From [Flavobacterium] thermophilum (GTDB lineage: Bacteria > Bacillota > Bacilli > Bacillales > Anoxybacillaceae), in assembly GCA_900450595.1 (NCBI GenBank), contig UGGS01000002.1:682001-746000 (forward strand): a stretch of 64,000 bases of DNA. The letters are read 5' to 3'. Of the stretch, positions 1-9,270 are shown piece by piece. Below the pieces are notes generated by a model that saw only the letters and a list, made by a program, of their open reading frames with translations, was not told the origin of the DNA and did no database searches. The translations under genes were made by a program, and so were the position numbers. The first letter of the stretch is position 1; each line of letters starts with the position of its first letter.

Positions 1-3000
1 CGCAAAGGCGGCGGCCGATATCCGTAGCGAAAAAGGCGGCGATCGCGGCCGCATCGACCGCTTCGGCTTGCTCGGCCGACAACAGCTCTTTTTCGATGAG
101 CCGACCCATTTGCTCACGGATGGACGCTTCACTGACCGGCGCACGCAAGTCGAGATGGCGCATGACGATATGAAGCGCGGTTCCTTTTTCCATCGGCGTC
201 AACGTTTTTTCCTGCATAAAGCGCGGCCGCGAGAAAATCGGCGCTGTTCCTTGGCGCAGCGGCCATTCACTCGCCAGCTCGCCAAACAGCACCCGTTGCT
301 CTTTCAGCTCCGACACCGACTGTTTGGCGCGCACAATCGTCCCTTTTTCATAGCGATACCGCCATAACAAACGCCGCTCTGCTTCCTCTTTCCAGCCGCC
401 GCCAGCCGGAACCGGGCGGCCATGTTCAAGCGCAGCGAGCACGCTCTCGTCCGCCTGGTCGGCAGCCGCCTCGCCGCTGCGCAGCTCGGCCGCGGGCACA
501 ATGGCAATGCGCCATACGGACGGATGGGAGGCGATTTCATCCGGCGCCTTCTCTCCCGCTAAAATGCACCCGTCGCGGTGGCGAATGAGCGCCCGGCCGA
601 TCCAGTCTAAATAGGAACGGGCCGATGCCCGCACATCGTCGGGAAGCAGCCATTCGCGTTCTCCCGCAACGCCTTTCCATTTTTCGATCTCCTTATCGGC
701 ATCGTTGACCGCGGCGAGCAAATAAAGCTTCTCTTTCGCTCTTGTCAGCGCAACGTACAAAATGCGCATTTCCTCGGCGAGCAGCTCAAGCCGCTTTTTC
801 ACTTGGATCGCCAGCAATGGCAGCGTTGGATAGCTGATGCGCAGCTGTGGGTGGACAAAACGGGCGCCAAAGCCGAGCTCTTTATCCAACAAGTACGGAT
901 GATGCAAATCTCGCGTATAAAACGGGCGGGCGAGTCCGGCCAGAAAGACGACCGGAAACTCGAGCCCTTTGCTGCTATGGATCGTCATCACCCGCACGAC
1001 ATCTTCCTGCTCACCAAGCGGCCGGGCTGCTCCTAAATCATCGCCGCGCTCCTGCAGCCGCTCAATAAAGCGGAGAAAGCGGAACAGCCCGCGAAAGGCC
1101 GTCGATTCGTATTGGCGGGCGCGATCATACAAGGCGCGCAAATTGGCCTGCCGTTGCTTTCCACCCGGCAGCGCGCCGACAAAATCGTAAAATTGTGTAT
1201 CGCGATACAGCTGCCAGATGAGGTCGGCCAACGAGCGGCGGCGGGCCATCGTGCGCCAGCGCCCGAGCTGCTCCAAAAACGCGGCCGCTTTTTTCTTGGC
1301 GGCCTCCTCCTCATCCGTTTCCGCCGGCTTTTGCCGGAACAACTGAAGCGCCTCATAAAACGTTCCTTTTGGATCGGCGAGGCGGATCATGGCCAGCTCG
1401 TTTTCATCAAAGCGAAACAGCGGCGAGCGGAGCACAGCGGCGAGCGGAATGTCTTGGTGCGGGTTGTCAATGACTTTCAGAAGCGACAGCATCACCGAAA
1501 CTTCCGTCGCCTGAAAGTAGCCGGACGATAAATCGGCAGCCGCCGGAATGCCGTGCGCCTGCAGCTGCTCGATCATTTGCGGGGCGTTCGTCATCGAACG
1601 GACGAGCACAACGATGTCTCGGTACATGGCACGCCGCGGTTGCCCGCTTGAGCGGTCATGCACATAAAATGGCCGCGACACGATTTCTTTGATTTTCTCG
1701 GCCATTAGGCGCGCCTCCAGCTCGGAGCCCTCAAGCTCCGCTGCCTCTTCGTCCTCTTCTTCCGCCGCGCGCTGCCGGTTGATGATCATCACTTCCGGAA
1801 CAGTATCTGCCCCATCCGGATAATCGGCGCCATACTTAAGCTGGGCTGCTTCATCGTACGCCATCTCCCCAACGGTTTCCCCCATGATTTGTGCAAAAAG
1901 GAAGTTCGTGCCGTCCAGCACCTCGGCGCGGCTGCGGAAATTGCGCGCCAAATCAATTCTCATTCCCCCTGCGGCCCCATCAGCGGCAAACCGTTTGTAT
2001 TTGTCCAAAAACAGCATCGGCTCGGCGAGGCGAAAACGATAAATCGACTGCTTGACATCGCCGACCATAAATAAGTTGCCAGTCCGCTCGCTTCCTTTTT
2101 TGACGAGCTGCAAAATCGCTTCTTGCACAAGGTTCGTATCTTGATACTCATCGACAAGCACTTCATCAAACTGCGCTTGGTACTCCAAAGCGGCCGCCGA
2201 TGGCTGCCATTCGCCCGTTTTCGGGTCGCGCTGCCGCAAAACATGCAGACAATAATGTTCCAAATCAGAAAAGTCGACGATCCCTTTTTCACGTTTCACG
2301 GCTTGAAACCTAGCGGAAAAACGGCGGACAAGCGCAACGATCGTCTCAACCGCCGGCTTCATCTCCCGCATATGGCGGATCCAGACAGACGGGGGCAGCG
2401 AAAATATGTTGTCGCGCAGCGCTTCCAGTTTCTTCTTCGCCTGGTCGCGAAGCGATTTCGCCTCATCGACGAGCCACTTGTCATAGCCATCGCCGCGACA
2501 GCCCGGAAGCCGGCCGAACGCCAGCGACTGCAAAGCACGATACAGTCCTTCCCACGATTGCGACCGCCATCTTTCAAGTTCAGCGACAACGGCGGCATCC
2601 TCGCGCAGCCGTTTCTCATACGGCCGCGGCCCGCCCGGTTCCTGCGCAAGACGCAACGCCCTTTCGATGAGCCGTTTGGCCGCTGCCAGCTCCATCGCCG
2701 CATGTTGGTTGATATAGCGCGATGGCAAAAGCGACTCGGGCGGCGTCTGTTCATCGACCTCATACATGGATACAAGGCCTTTCAGCCATTCATCGGGCGC
2801 GGGGTGGGAGCGGGAGAAGTCATGCAACGCGAAAATCATGTCTTGCAGCTCGGCATCGCTCCGGTCTCCGGTGTAAGCATCAATGACGGCAAAAAAGCGC
2901 TCGTTATCCGCCTTTCCATATTCCTCCTCAAGCAGCTCCTCAAGGACGTCCTCTTTCAGCAGTTCGATTTCTGTCTCATCAGCGATGCGAAACGACGGAT

Positions 3001-3388
3001 CCAGATCGAGCAAATAATAATATTTGCGGATGACATCTAAGCAAAACGAATGGAGCGTCGAAATCGAGGCGCGGTTGAGCAGGCTGAGCTGGCGCCGCAA
3101 ATGGAGCGAATGCGGCCGCTTGGCGAGTTCGCGCTCGAGCGCCTCGCCGATCCTTGCTTTCATCTCAGCCGCCGCAGCGTTCGTAAACGTGACGACAAGA
3201 AGGCGGTCAATATCGGTCGCCTCGTCTTCCGCCGTTACTTTTTGGATGATTCGCTCAACAAGAACGGCCGTTTTTCCAGACCCGGCCGCCGCAGCGACGA
3301 GAACGTCCCGGCCGCCGGCCACGATGGCTTTCCACTGTTCATCCGTCCACCGGCTTCCGGCCGGCTTCGGGCGAAACGCAACGCTCAA
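1..3388 (-). CDS. addA: ATP-dependent helicase/nuclease subunit A (partial, C-terminus outside window)
   Basis: UvrD/RecB-type 3'-5' helicase and nuclease subunit of AddAB, which resects double-strand breaks up to Chi sites for RecA loading. The frame starts at a TTG (3388-3386) behind a GGGAGGGG ribosome site; the TTGA overlaps the addB stop, so the two are translationally coupled. The N-terminus reads LSVAFRPKPAG and is followed within 45 residues by the Walker A motif AAAGSGKT. The frame stays open to the left edge, giving about 1129 residues of a family normally near 1230-1240. The RecB-like nuclease active site, which lies close to the C-terminus in this family, is therefore probably outside the window. 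Identity is secure from the motif, position and partner; the 3' end cannot be judged. Confidence 0.95.
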   Translation of the reverse strand, partial: MSVAFRPKPAGSRWTDEQWKAIVAGGRDVLVAAAAGSGKTAVLVERIIQKVTAEDEATDIDRLLVVTFTNAAAAEMKARIGEALERELAKRPHSLHLRRQLSLLNRASISTLHSFCLDVIRKYYYLLDLDPSFRIADETEIELLKEDVLEELLEEEYGKADNERFFAVIDAYTGDRSDAELQDMIFALHDFSRSHPAPDEWLKGLVSMYEVDEQTPPESLLPSRYINQHAAMELAAAKRLIERALRLAQEPGGPRPYEKRLREDAAVVAELERWRSQSWEGLYRALQSLAFGRLPGCRGDGYDKWLVDEAKSLRDQAKKKLEALRDNIFSLPPSVWIRHMREMKPAVETIVALVRRFSARFQAVKREKGIVDFSDLEHYCLHVLRQRDPKTGEWQPSAAALEYQAQFDEVLVDEYQDTNLVQEAILQLVKKGSERTGNLFMVGDVKQSIYRFRLAEPMLFLDKYKRFAADGAAGGMRIDLARNFRSRAEVLDGTNFLFAQIMGETVGEMAYDEAAQLKYGADYPDGADTVPEVMIINRQRAAEEEDEEAAELEGSELEARLMAEKIKEIVSRPFYVHDRSSGQPRRAMYRDIVVLVRSMTNAPQMIEQLQAHGIPAAADLSSGYFQATEVSVMLSLLKVIDNPHQDIPLAAVLRSPLFRFDENELAMIRLADPKGTFYEALQLFRQKPAETDEEEAAKKKAAAFLEQLGRWRTMARRRSLADLIWQLYRDTQFYDFVGALPGGKQRQANLRALYDRARQYESTAFRGLFRFLRFIERLQERGDDLGAARPLGEQEDVVRVMTIHSSKGLEFPVVFLAGLARPFYTRDLHHPYLLDKELGFGARFVHPQLRISYPTLPLLAIQVKKRLELLAEEMRILYVALTRAKEKLYLLAAVNDADKEIEKWKGVAGEREWLLPDDVRASARSYLDWIGRALIRHRDGCILAGEKAPDEIASHPSVWRIAIVPAAELRSGEAAADQADESVLAALEHGRPVPAGGGWKEEAERRLLWRYRYEKGTIVRAKQSVSELKEQRVLFGELASEWPLRQGTAPIFSRPRFMQEKTLTPMEKGTALHIVMRHLDLRAPVSEASIREQMGRLIEKELLSAEQAEAVDAAAIAAFFATDIGRRLC

Positions 3389-6300
3389 GATTCTCCCCTC
3401 CCTTTCGTTATATTCTTCATCACGTCTTCCCCCGTCTGTGGGGCAAGCTTTCGGAATTCGTTGCCGGACAGCGCCTCGTCAAATTGGCATATGGACTTAA
3501 AGGCGCAAAAGTCGCACGCTGTTTTGCTTTTCAGCTTGTACGGGGCAATCGATACAATGCCGTCAGCGATTTGTCCGCCAATATCGGCAAACAGACGGCG
3601 GACGTGCTGGCGAAGCGCATCAAAATCAGAAGCGCTCACGACCGAAGACTGCGAATGAATCGCCCCGCTGCTCGTCAGCCTAACCGGCACAATCAGCGAC
3701 CGCTGCCCTTTTTCCAATTGACTGTCCATCAGCCGGATTGCCTCCACATCGGCAAGCAGCAGACCGCGCATCCGAAACGGCTCAAGAAGTTGTTTCGCCA
3801 TCTCCGCTTCATCGTCAAGCCACTGCTTCGCCTTCACAATCGGATTATGGACATGGAAATAGAGCACCCCGGCCGGCAGCGCCGGCTGTTTGACAAGTTG
3901 CTCAGCATACGTGAGCACAATGTCCAAATAGGTAAGCATTTGCAACGCCAAACCGTAATACACTTCCGTCAAATCAAGCGTTTTGGCGCTCGATTTGTAA
4001 TCGATGATGCGAAGAAATACTCCTTCGCTGCTTTCTGCCTTGTCAACGCGGTCGATTCGCCCGACAAGCTCCATAACCGTCCCGTCGCGAAGTTGAAAGC
4101 GAAGCGGCGGCAAGTCGCCGCCCGGTCCAAACGCCAGCTCGAGCCCGATCGGAACAAAGCCGCTCGCCCGCGCATGCTCGCTCAACACGTGGGTCGTGCG
4201 GGCGACAACGTGTTTTAATTTCCGTTTCATATATTCATAGCGAGACGAACTGGACAGCACTTGCTGTTGAATGAGGGGGGCAAGCCGTTCGACCGCTTCA
4301 TCCGACAGACGCTCGCAATCCGGTTGGGACAGTTCGCGCCAATCAACGTGCTGTTCGCGCAGCCGGTCGGCGATTTGTTTAATGGCCGCATGGAACAACT
4401 GGCCGACATCCGGCGCCTCGAGGCGGAAAATGCTTCGCTCCTTCAAGCGCAGCCCGTGTGAAATAAAATGGGCGTACGGGCATTTTTGAAACTGCTCCAT
4501 GCGCGAGACGCTCGCCTGAATTTTTTTTCCGTACAACCGCCGGCTCCATTGTTTTTTCAACGGCGCGGCTTTGTTTGTATAAAACAGCGCCGACACCGCC
4601 TTTTGCACCCTCTCGTTCCATTCCGGGCGGGCGATGAACACGTTGTACACATCCCACCAAAGCGGATCGATGCCATAGTTTCGCTTCCATGCGCGCAGCT
4701 GGCTGACCAAATACGTTTGTGTCGCCTGCGGCGCTGTCACAAACGCCTCCGCCTTCTCTTCCGGGGCATCGAACGGATCGTTGCCGCACAAGCGCACCTT
4801 CACCTTCGGGAACAGCTCCGACAATTGTTTAATCAGCGGCGATGGCATGAGCGCTTTCCCTTCGCCATCGGCCAGCGGGTATGTAACATACAGCCGTTCG
4901 CTTGGACAGGCAAGCGCCAGGTAGATAAAAAACGGATCGTAAAACAGCTGTTCCCGGCTCCCCGGCGCAAGCGCCACACCGAGTTCGCGCAGCTGCTCCC
5001 GTTCGATTTCCGCCATAAGCCCATCCTCTTTCGCCCTGGCCGGAATGACGCCATCGTTGACGCCAATGACAAACGCATACTTCACGCCGATGAGGCGCGA
5101 ACGGTCGAGCTGGGCGACGATCACTTGATCGATGGCCGGCGGCACAAGGGAGAACTCAAGCCGGTCAAGCCCGACCTCGATAATTTTGGCAAATTCGGCT
5201 AACGACAACGGTTCCGCTCCGAGCATTTCAACGTATTGGTCAAGCAAATCGATGACCGCGTTCCACACCTGCTCATGCTGGCGCGCTTCCACGAGGCGTC
5301 CTTCCGCTTCCGCCTGCGCGCTCATTTGTTCCAGCTTTTTCGGAATCTGCAATTCTTCTAACAAGAGATATAGCGCCGTGCAATACCCGCGCCCGTCCTT
5401 AGCCCGGCGCAAACGGCGCTCAAGGCGGCGGAGCGGGGCGGCCAGCGTCTCCCGCCATTCGTTCAACTTGTCCTCAAATTGCCGTTCTTCATCCGTCTGC
5501 GGCACATTCAACCCGTCAAGCGCCCGGTAGCGCCGATACGGCCAGCGCTCGCCGCTCGTCCATTTGTCCCCCTTCATCCCATAAGCAAGAACATAGTTTT
5601 CGAGTTTGTCGGCTGCCTCGCGCCACATGACCAAGTCACCGTCCAACGGAAAGAGCAAATCCGTCTTCACAGCGCGAAACACCGCCTCATACCGCCAGTT
5701 TGTGGAAATGGTTTCCAAAGCAGCGCGCACAAGTTCAATGAGCGGATGATGGTGCATCGGCTCTTTTTCATCCATAAAATACGGGATGCCAAAATCAAAA
5801 AACACCGTCTTCACAAGGTCGCGGTACGCCTCCGTTTGGCGGATGACGAGCGCGATGTCGCGATAGCGCGCCCCTTCGTCGCGGACAAGACGGATGATTT
5901 CCCGGGCGACCGCTTCCAGTTCTGCGCGGCGGTTGGCCGCCTCATAAAGGCAGACCGCACCGTCTTCCGCTTCGTAAGGCGGCAGCGGGCGGCGATGAAA
6001 CTGCGCCTCGAGATGGGCGAGCGCCCCGCTTTGATGACGTCGGTTTTCCGCGAGCACGACCGGCTCTTCAAGCAAAACATCGTTGGCCAAGGCAAGCTCG
6101 CGCAACTGGCGGTACGTCTGCGCCGGCAGATAAAACAAGTCGAGCTCGTCCGGCATCGCACCATCATACGGGCGGTCGACCGTCAGGCAAACGGTGACCC
6201 GCCGGCAATGACGAAGAAGCTGCTTAATCACTATGTATTCTTGCGGGGCAAAATGATGGAATCCGTCGATATAAACATCGGCATCGCGCAAATAGCAGGA

Positions 6301-6906
6301 GCGGGGGATTTGTTCGGCGAGCAGGCGCAAATAATCTTCCGAATCGAGGTAATGGCCGCTTAAGCTCCGCTCGAGCTCTGCATAAACGAGCGCGACATCG
6401 CTGAGCTTATCGGCCAGCAGGCGCCGGCCCGGCCGGCTCGGCCCGCTTTCCAGCTCCTCGACACGGCGGCGAAGCTCGTCCGGCGTTAAGCAATACCGCT
6501 TGCATTCGGCGATCATCTCATGCAGCTGCTCGACAAAACCACTTTTGTCCGCCGCACGGCCAAACAGTCTAAGCTCCTGTTTCCGCTGTTCAATAATTTT
6601 GCGAATCATCATTTGCACGCCGACATCGTGGACGTGGTAGCGGTTCATGCCTCCCGTCTCCTGCAAGACGCGCCAGGCGAGGCGGGGGAAGCTGAACACT
6701 TGGGCGCGGATCATTCCTCCTGCTCCCTCGGTATGGATTAAGGCGTATTCACATTGAAACGTCATCTGCTCCGGAACGAGGTAAACAATCGTCTTTCCTC
6801 TCGGATCTTCCTGCAGCTTGCGGCGGATTTCCGCAAGACACATAGCCGTCTTCCCGCTTCCCGATCGTCCAAGCAAAAAGCGAAGCGACACGGCGATCAC
6901 CACCAT
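3385..6906 (-). CDS. addB: ATP-dependent helicase/nuclease subunit B
   Basis: Second subunit of the AddAB recombination enzyme. It contributes a nuclease domain and the Chi-scanning helicase-like fold. 1173 residues, matching the usual 1160-1170. Walker A GRSGSGKT lies at residues 13-20. The C-terminal third has the RecB-nuclease motif IIDYKSS. Cysteines in QKCPYAHF (about residue 810) and at C1131, C1134 and C1140 (CDFCAFKSIC) are the four ligands expected for the AddB iron-sulphur cluster. A shorter start a few codons in (at VIAV or VSLR) is possible because the conserved part begins at RFLLGRSG. It is first in an addB-addA operon, as in Bacillus subtilis, downstream of the signal peptidase gene. 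Confidence 0.96.
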   Translation of the reverse strand: MVVIAVSLRFLLGRSGSGKTAMCLAEIRRKLQEDPRGKTIVYLVPEQMTFQCEYALIHTEGAGGMIRAQVFSFPRLAWRVLQETGGMNRYHVHDVGVQMMIRKIIEQRKQELRLFGRAADKSGFVEQLHEMIAECKRYCLTPDELRRRVEELESGPSRPGRRLLADKLSDVALVYAELERSLSGHYLDSEDYLRLLAEQIPRSCYLRDADVYIDGFHHFAPQEYIVIKQLLRHCRRVTVCLTVDRPYDGAMPDELDLFYLPAQTYRQLRELALANDVLLEEPVVLAENRRHQSGALAHLEAQFHRRPLPPYEAEDGAVCLYEAANRRAELEAVAREIIRLVRDEGARYRDIALVIRQTEAYRDLVKTVFFDFGIPYFMDEKEPMHHHPLIELVRAALETISTNWRYEAVFRAVKTDLLFPLDGDLVMWREAADKLENYVLAYGMKGDKWTSGERWPYRRYRALDGLNVPQTDEERQFEDKLNEWRETLAAPLRRLERRLRRAKDGRGYCTALYLLLEELQIPKKLEQMSAQAEAEGRLVEARQHEQVWNAVIDLLDQYVEMLGAEPLSLAEFAKIIEVGLDRLEFSLVPPAIDQVIVAQLDRSRLIGVKYAFVIGVNDGVIPARAKEDGLMAEIEREQLRELGVALAPGSREQLFYDPFFIYLALACPSERLYVTYPLADGEGKALMPSPLIKQLSELFPKVKVRLCGNDPFDAPEEKAEAFVTAPQATQTYLVSQLRAWKRNYGIDPLWWDVYNVFIARPEWNERVQKAVSALFYTNKAAPLKKQWSRRLYGKKIQASVSRMEQFQKCPYAHFISHGLRLKERSIFRLEAPDVGQLFHAAIKQIADRLREQHVDWRELSQPDCERLSDEAVERLAPLIQQQVLSSSSRYEYMKRKLKHVVARTTHVLSEHARASGFVPIGLELAFGPGGDLPPLRFQLRDGTVMELVGRIDRVDKAESSEGVFLRIIDYKSSAKTLDLTEVYYGLALQMLTYLDIVLTYAEQLVKQPALPAGVLYFHVHNPIVKAKQWLDDEAEMAKQLLEPFRMRGLLLADVEAIRLMDSQLEKGQRSLIVPVRLTSSGAIHSQSSVVSASDFDALRQHVRRLFADIGGQIADGIVSIAPYKLKSKTACDFCAFKSICQFDEALSGNEFRKLAPQTGEDVMKNITKGRGES

Positions 6907-7029
6907 TCGTTTCCTTTATCTCTTCCATTTTAGCACATATGTTCGTATTTGGTAAAGAAAAAACTGCCTTCCTTGAAAGCAACCGCTCCCTTAGGCAAAA
7001 CCGCCGCCGCACCTCGATGCGCCATTTTC

Positions 7030-7584
7030 TCAAAAATGGAAAGCAATCTCCCGAAACGGCCAATAGCGGAGGTCTACCTTGCCGACCACTTGACTGATTT
7101 TGACGAAGCCGAAATGGCGGCTGTCCCAACTGCTGAGCCGATTGTCGCCAAGGACAAAAATGCAGCCGGCCGGCACCCGCTTTTCTCCCGTCACCTCTTC
7201 AAGGGTAAAATCGCCTGTCAGCTTCCCGCTAAGGAGTTGCTGCTTATACGGCCGCAAATACGGTTCATCGACCTGTCGACCGTTAATATACAGCACATCG
7301 TTTTTGTACTCGATCCGATCCCCCGGCAGCCCGATGACCCGTTTCACGTAATCTTCCTTTTGATTGGCGTGAAACACGACGACATCAAACCGATGAATCG
7401 GGGCAATTTCATAACGGATCTTATTGACGATCAGCAAATTGCCGCTTTGCAGCGTCGGCATCATTGACTTTCCTTCCACCATATAATTGCTGAAAACGAA
7501 AAAACGGAGCATGGCGACAAACCCGACAGCGGCGAGCCATGGCCAACGGCGTCCCCGCTTCTTTCCTTGTTTCCGTTTGGTCAC
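7030..7584 (-). CDS. lepB: Type I signal peptidase (SipV/SipS type)
   Basis: Membrane serine-lysine protease that removes signal peptides from exported proteins. With the GTG start at 7584 the protein has 184 residues, the length of Bacillus SipS. It has a basic N-terminus, one membrane segment (about residues 15-31), the nucleophile Ser40 in GKSMMPTL and the general base Lys81 in YVKRVIGLPGD, then the conserved GDNRLSSWDSRHFG region. The GTG overlaps the stop of the upstream VTT-domain gene as GTGA, which decides the start over longer frames reaching back into that gene. The order VTT gene, signal peptidase, addB, addA matches yhjE-sipV-addBA of B. subtilis, so it is the SipV counterpart by position. 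Confidence 0.93.
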   Translation of the reverse strand: MTKRKQGKKRGRRWPWLAAVGFVAMLRFFVFSNYMVEGKSMMPTLQSGNLLIVNKIRYEIAPIHRFDVVVFHANQKEDYVKRVIGLPGDRIEYKNDVLYINGRQVDEPYLRPYKQQLLSGKLTGDFTLEEVTGEKRVPAGCIFVLGDNRLSSWDSRHFGFVKISQVVGKVDLRYWPFREIAFHF

Positions 7585-8204
7585 TCCCCGTCCCCCTCGC
7601 TGCGTTGTTTTTCCGTCAACGAAAATCTCGCCTCTACTCGTTTTCCCGCATACCAAAGCAGCAGCACAACAACAGCGATCGCCGCCGTACGCAACGGCTG
7701 GCGGACAAGCGCCACCAAGTCATACCCGATAAAGCTGATCGTAAAAATCATGATCATCTTTCCAAGCAAGACCGCTAATACAAACTGCTGGCGGCTGATG
7801 CGTGACAGACCGGCAACGATATTGACAAGCGCCGACGGGGTGAAAGGAAAGCAATACAGCAAAAACAGCGGCCCGAATCCGTGCCGTTCAATCCAGTGCA
7901 TAAACTGGCGCACTTTTGGATGGCGGCGGACAAAGTGAAAGAAACGCTGCTGGCCGATCTTCCGCGTCAGCCAAAAGACGATGAGCGAGCCGAGCGAAGC
8001 GCCAAGCCAGGAAATGAAAAACCCTTTCCACAACCCGAATGCCGCTGCGTTCGCCATCACAAACACAACCATCGGCAAAATCGGAAAAAACGACTCGAGC
8101 AGCGTCGCCGCAATGCCGGGAAATATGCCGAAGGAACGGTAATGGTCGAGCAAGGAAAGCACGTGGTCGAGCGTGAGCCATTGTTTCAAAGTTTCCATAT
8201 TCAT
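7581..8204 (-). CDS. yhjE: TVP38/TMEM64 (VTT-domain) membrane protein, YhjE-like
   Basis: Integral membrane protein of the VTT/DedA-related family; the molecular role of the Bacillus members is not firmly known. 207 residues from ATG 8204, which has GGAG eight bases upstream; an ATG six codons further up overlaps that ribosome site and is less likely. Visible features are several hydrophobic segments, the family-type stretch around SLIVFWLTRKIGQQRF, and the later YCFPFTPSALVNIVAGLSR region typical of VTT proteins. The stop overlaps the signal peptidase start by four bases, so the two are cotranscribed. Function beyond membrane location is inference. Confidence 0.85.
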   Translation of the reverse strand: MNMETLKQWLTLDHVLSLLDHYRSFGIFPGIAATLLESFFPILPMVVFVMANAAAFGLWKGFFISWLGASLGSLIVFWLTRKIGQQRFFHFVRRHPKVRQFMHWIERHGFGPLFLLYCFPFTPSALVNIVAGLSRISRQQFVLAVLLGKMIMIFTISFIGYDLVALVRQPLRTAAIAVVVLLLWYAGKRVEARFSLTEKQRSEGDGE

Positions 8205-8304
8205 CGTTCTTTCTCCATTCAAATGCCGTTTATATTTTTATTTTACACGCTCGGCCGCGCAATTTGAACTTTTGCTTGTGAAAACCCATTTTTTATCATG
8301 GCGG

Positions 8305-8844
8305 TTATTCCGTCACATGCTTTTCTTGCTGCATGCGATATATGTATTGCAGTTTGCGCTCTCTCGCCTCCATTCGCTCCGACAGTTTCGTCCGCAGCTG
8401 GGCTGTTCGGTGCAATTGGTTGATGAAAGATTTGCAGGACACATCGAGGACAACGCTTTTCCCGTTGCGGAAGTATACAACCGTCCGCTCATATTTCGCA
8501 GGCTCATACCGATAGACATGCATATGCGACAGCCAAACACAGCAGGAATCTTTCGGGGAAGCGGTGGGAAAGAAGTAAATTTCGTTGGACGGTTCAATGG
8601 CGATCGGCGCTTTGTGGGTGATGCCGATCACGGCCTTTGTTCCCTCTTTTCTGCCTTGAAAGCTGCAGCCATAATAATCGCAGCTATGTCTAATAATGTC
8701 GAGGGGCGTTTGTTTGACAATGTACTCGCCATCTTCCTCGACGACCTTTGCATACAGGTCATTGTTCAACAAATAAGGGAGAATCGCCATCGTATAACGG
8801 CTCACGACGAAATGGTTTAGGATGATAAATTCATTTACTTTCAT
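8305..8844 (-). CDS. comK: Competence transcription factor ComK
   Basis: Master activator of late competence genes, binding paired AT-boxes in minor grooves. 179 residues from ATG 8844 with a GGAG eight bases upstream. The translation aligns by eye with B. subtilis ComK through YYGCSFQGRKEGT, IEPSNEIYFFPT, WLSHMHV, FRNGKSVVLDVS and FINQLHRTAQLRTKL. The C-terminus is shorter and more charged than the B. subtilis protein. It is monocistronic: a terminator-bounded small gene precedes it. The region upstream (8880-8925) is very AT-rich and has a TATGAT -10-like hexamer, but I cannot define a clean ComK box pair. Confidence 0.93.
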   Translation of the reverse strand: MKVNEFIILNHFVVSRYTMAILPYLLNNDLYAKVVEEDGEYIVKQTPLDIIRHSCDYYGCSFQGRKEGTKAVIGITHKAPIAIEPSNEIYFFPTASPKDSCCVWLSHMHVYRYEPAKYERTVVYFRNGKSVVLDVSCKSFINQLHRTAQLRTKLSERMEARERKLQYIYRMQQEKHVTE

Positions 8845-8939
8845 CGTCTCATCTCCTCTCAACGAACTCACCACTCCTATCATACCACTAATAGTTATAT
8901 TTTTCTATATTTTGAAAAAAGTTAGCGGGTTTTTTGCAC

Positions 8940-8966
8940 AAAAAATCCCATGACGATCGTCATGGG
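8940..8966 (-). terminator. Terminator of the small gene at 8972-9166
   Basis: A perfect 20-base palindrome at 8947-8966 (CCCATGACGA and its complement) is followed, read on the minus strand, by a run of T. It separates the small gene from comK. Confidence 0.85.
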
Positions 8967-8971
8967 CATTG

Positions 8972-9166
8972 TCAGGAGTTTTCAAACGTCTGGCCGATTT
9001 CTTTCATTGCTAAATACTCGTTCGCTTGCTCGAGCGCCGTATGTTCGCCGACCGAATCGCCTGCATACGTTTCCTCGTTCATCCACGATTGTTCAAAATG
9101 GAGATCGGTGCTGACGCGGAATTCGGCAGGGATTAGCTCCGGCAGACTATCTTTTTTCTTTTCCAT
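8972..9166 (-). CDS. Small acidic protein of unknown function
   Basis: 64 residues, acidic, beginning MEKKKDSLPELIPAEFRV, no membrane segment and no cysteine. ATG 9166 follows GGAGGGAGG with seven to eight bases of spacing, and the gene is closed by its own hairpin terminator, so expression is likely. It lies immediately upstream of comK in the same direction, the position held by yhzC in B. subtilis, but I cannot confirm that it is the same family. No function is proposed. Confidence 0.75.
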   Translation of the reverse strand: MEKKKDSLPELIPAEFRVSTDLHFEQSWMNEETYAGDSVGEHTALEQANEYLAMKEIGQTFENS

Positions 9167-9218
9167 TTCATCGCCTCCCTCCGTCTATAGAGTGCGCCAG
9201 CTTTTTCCTTTTATACGC

Positions 9219-9244
9219 AAAAAAAGCCCGGTCAAACCGGGCTT
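9219..9244 (-). terminator. Terminator of aceA
   Basis: AAGCCCGG and CCGGGCTT pair around a short loop; on the minus strand the stem is followed by seven T. It lies just past the aceA stop at 9271. Confidence 0.9.
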
Positions 9245-9270
9245 CCGTCGATATACGGCAATAGCCGCCG

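Noticed and set aside
2123..6363. Long open frames on the plus strand opposite addA and addB (for example 2123-3040 and 5479-6363)
   Set aside because: They mirror the codon structure of the well-supported minus-strand genes, have no ribosome sites, and are rich in R, P and H as expected of antisense frames in GC-rich DNA.
8880..8930. ComK autoregulatory AT-boxes upstream of comK
   Set aside because: The region is AT-rich, but AAAA-N5-TTTT pairs with proper spacing are not present.
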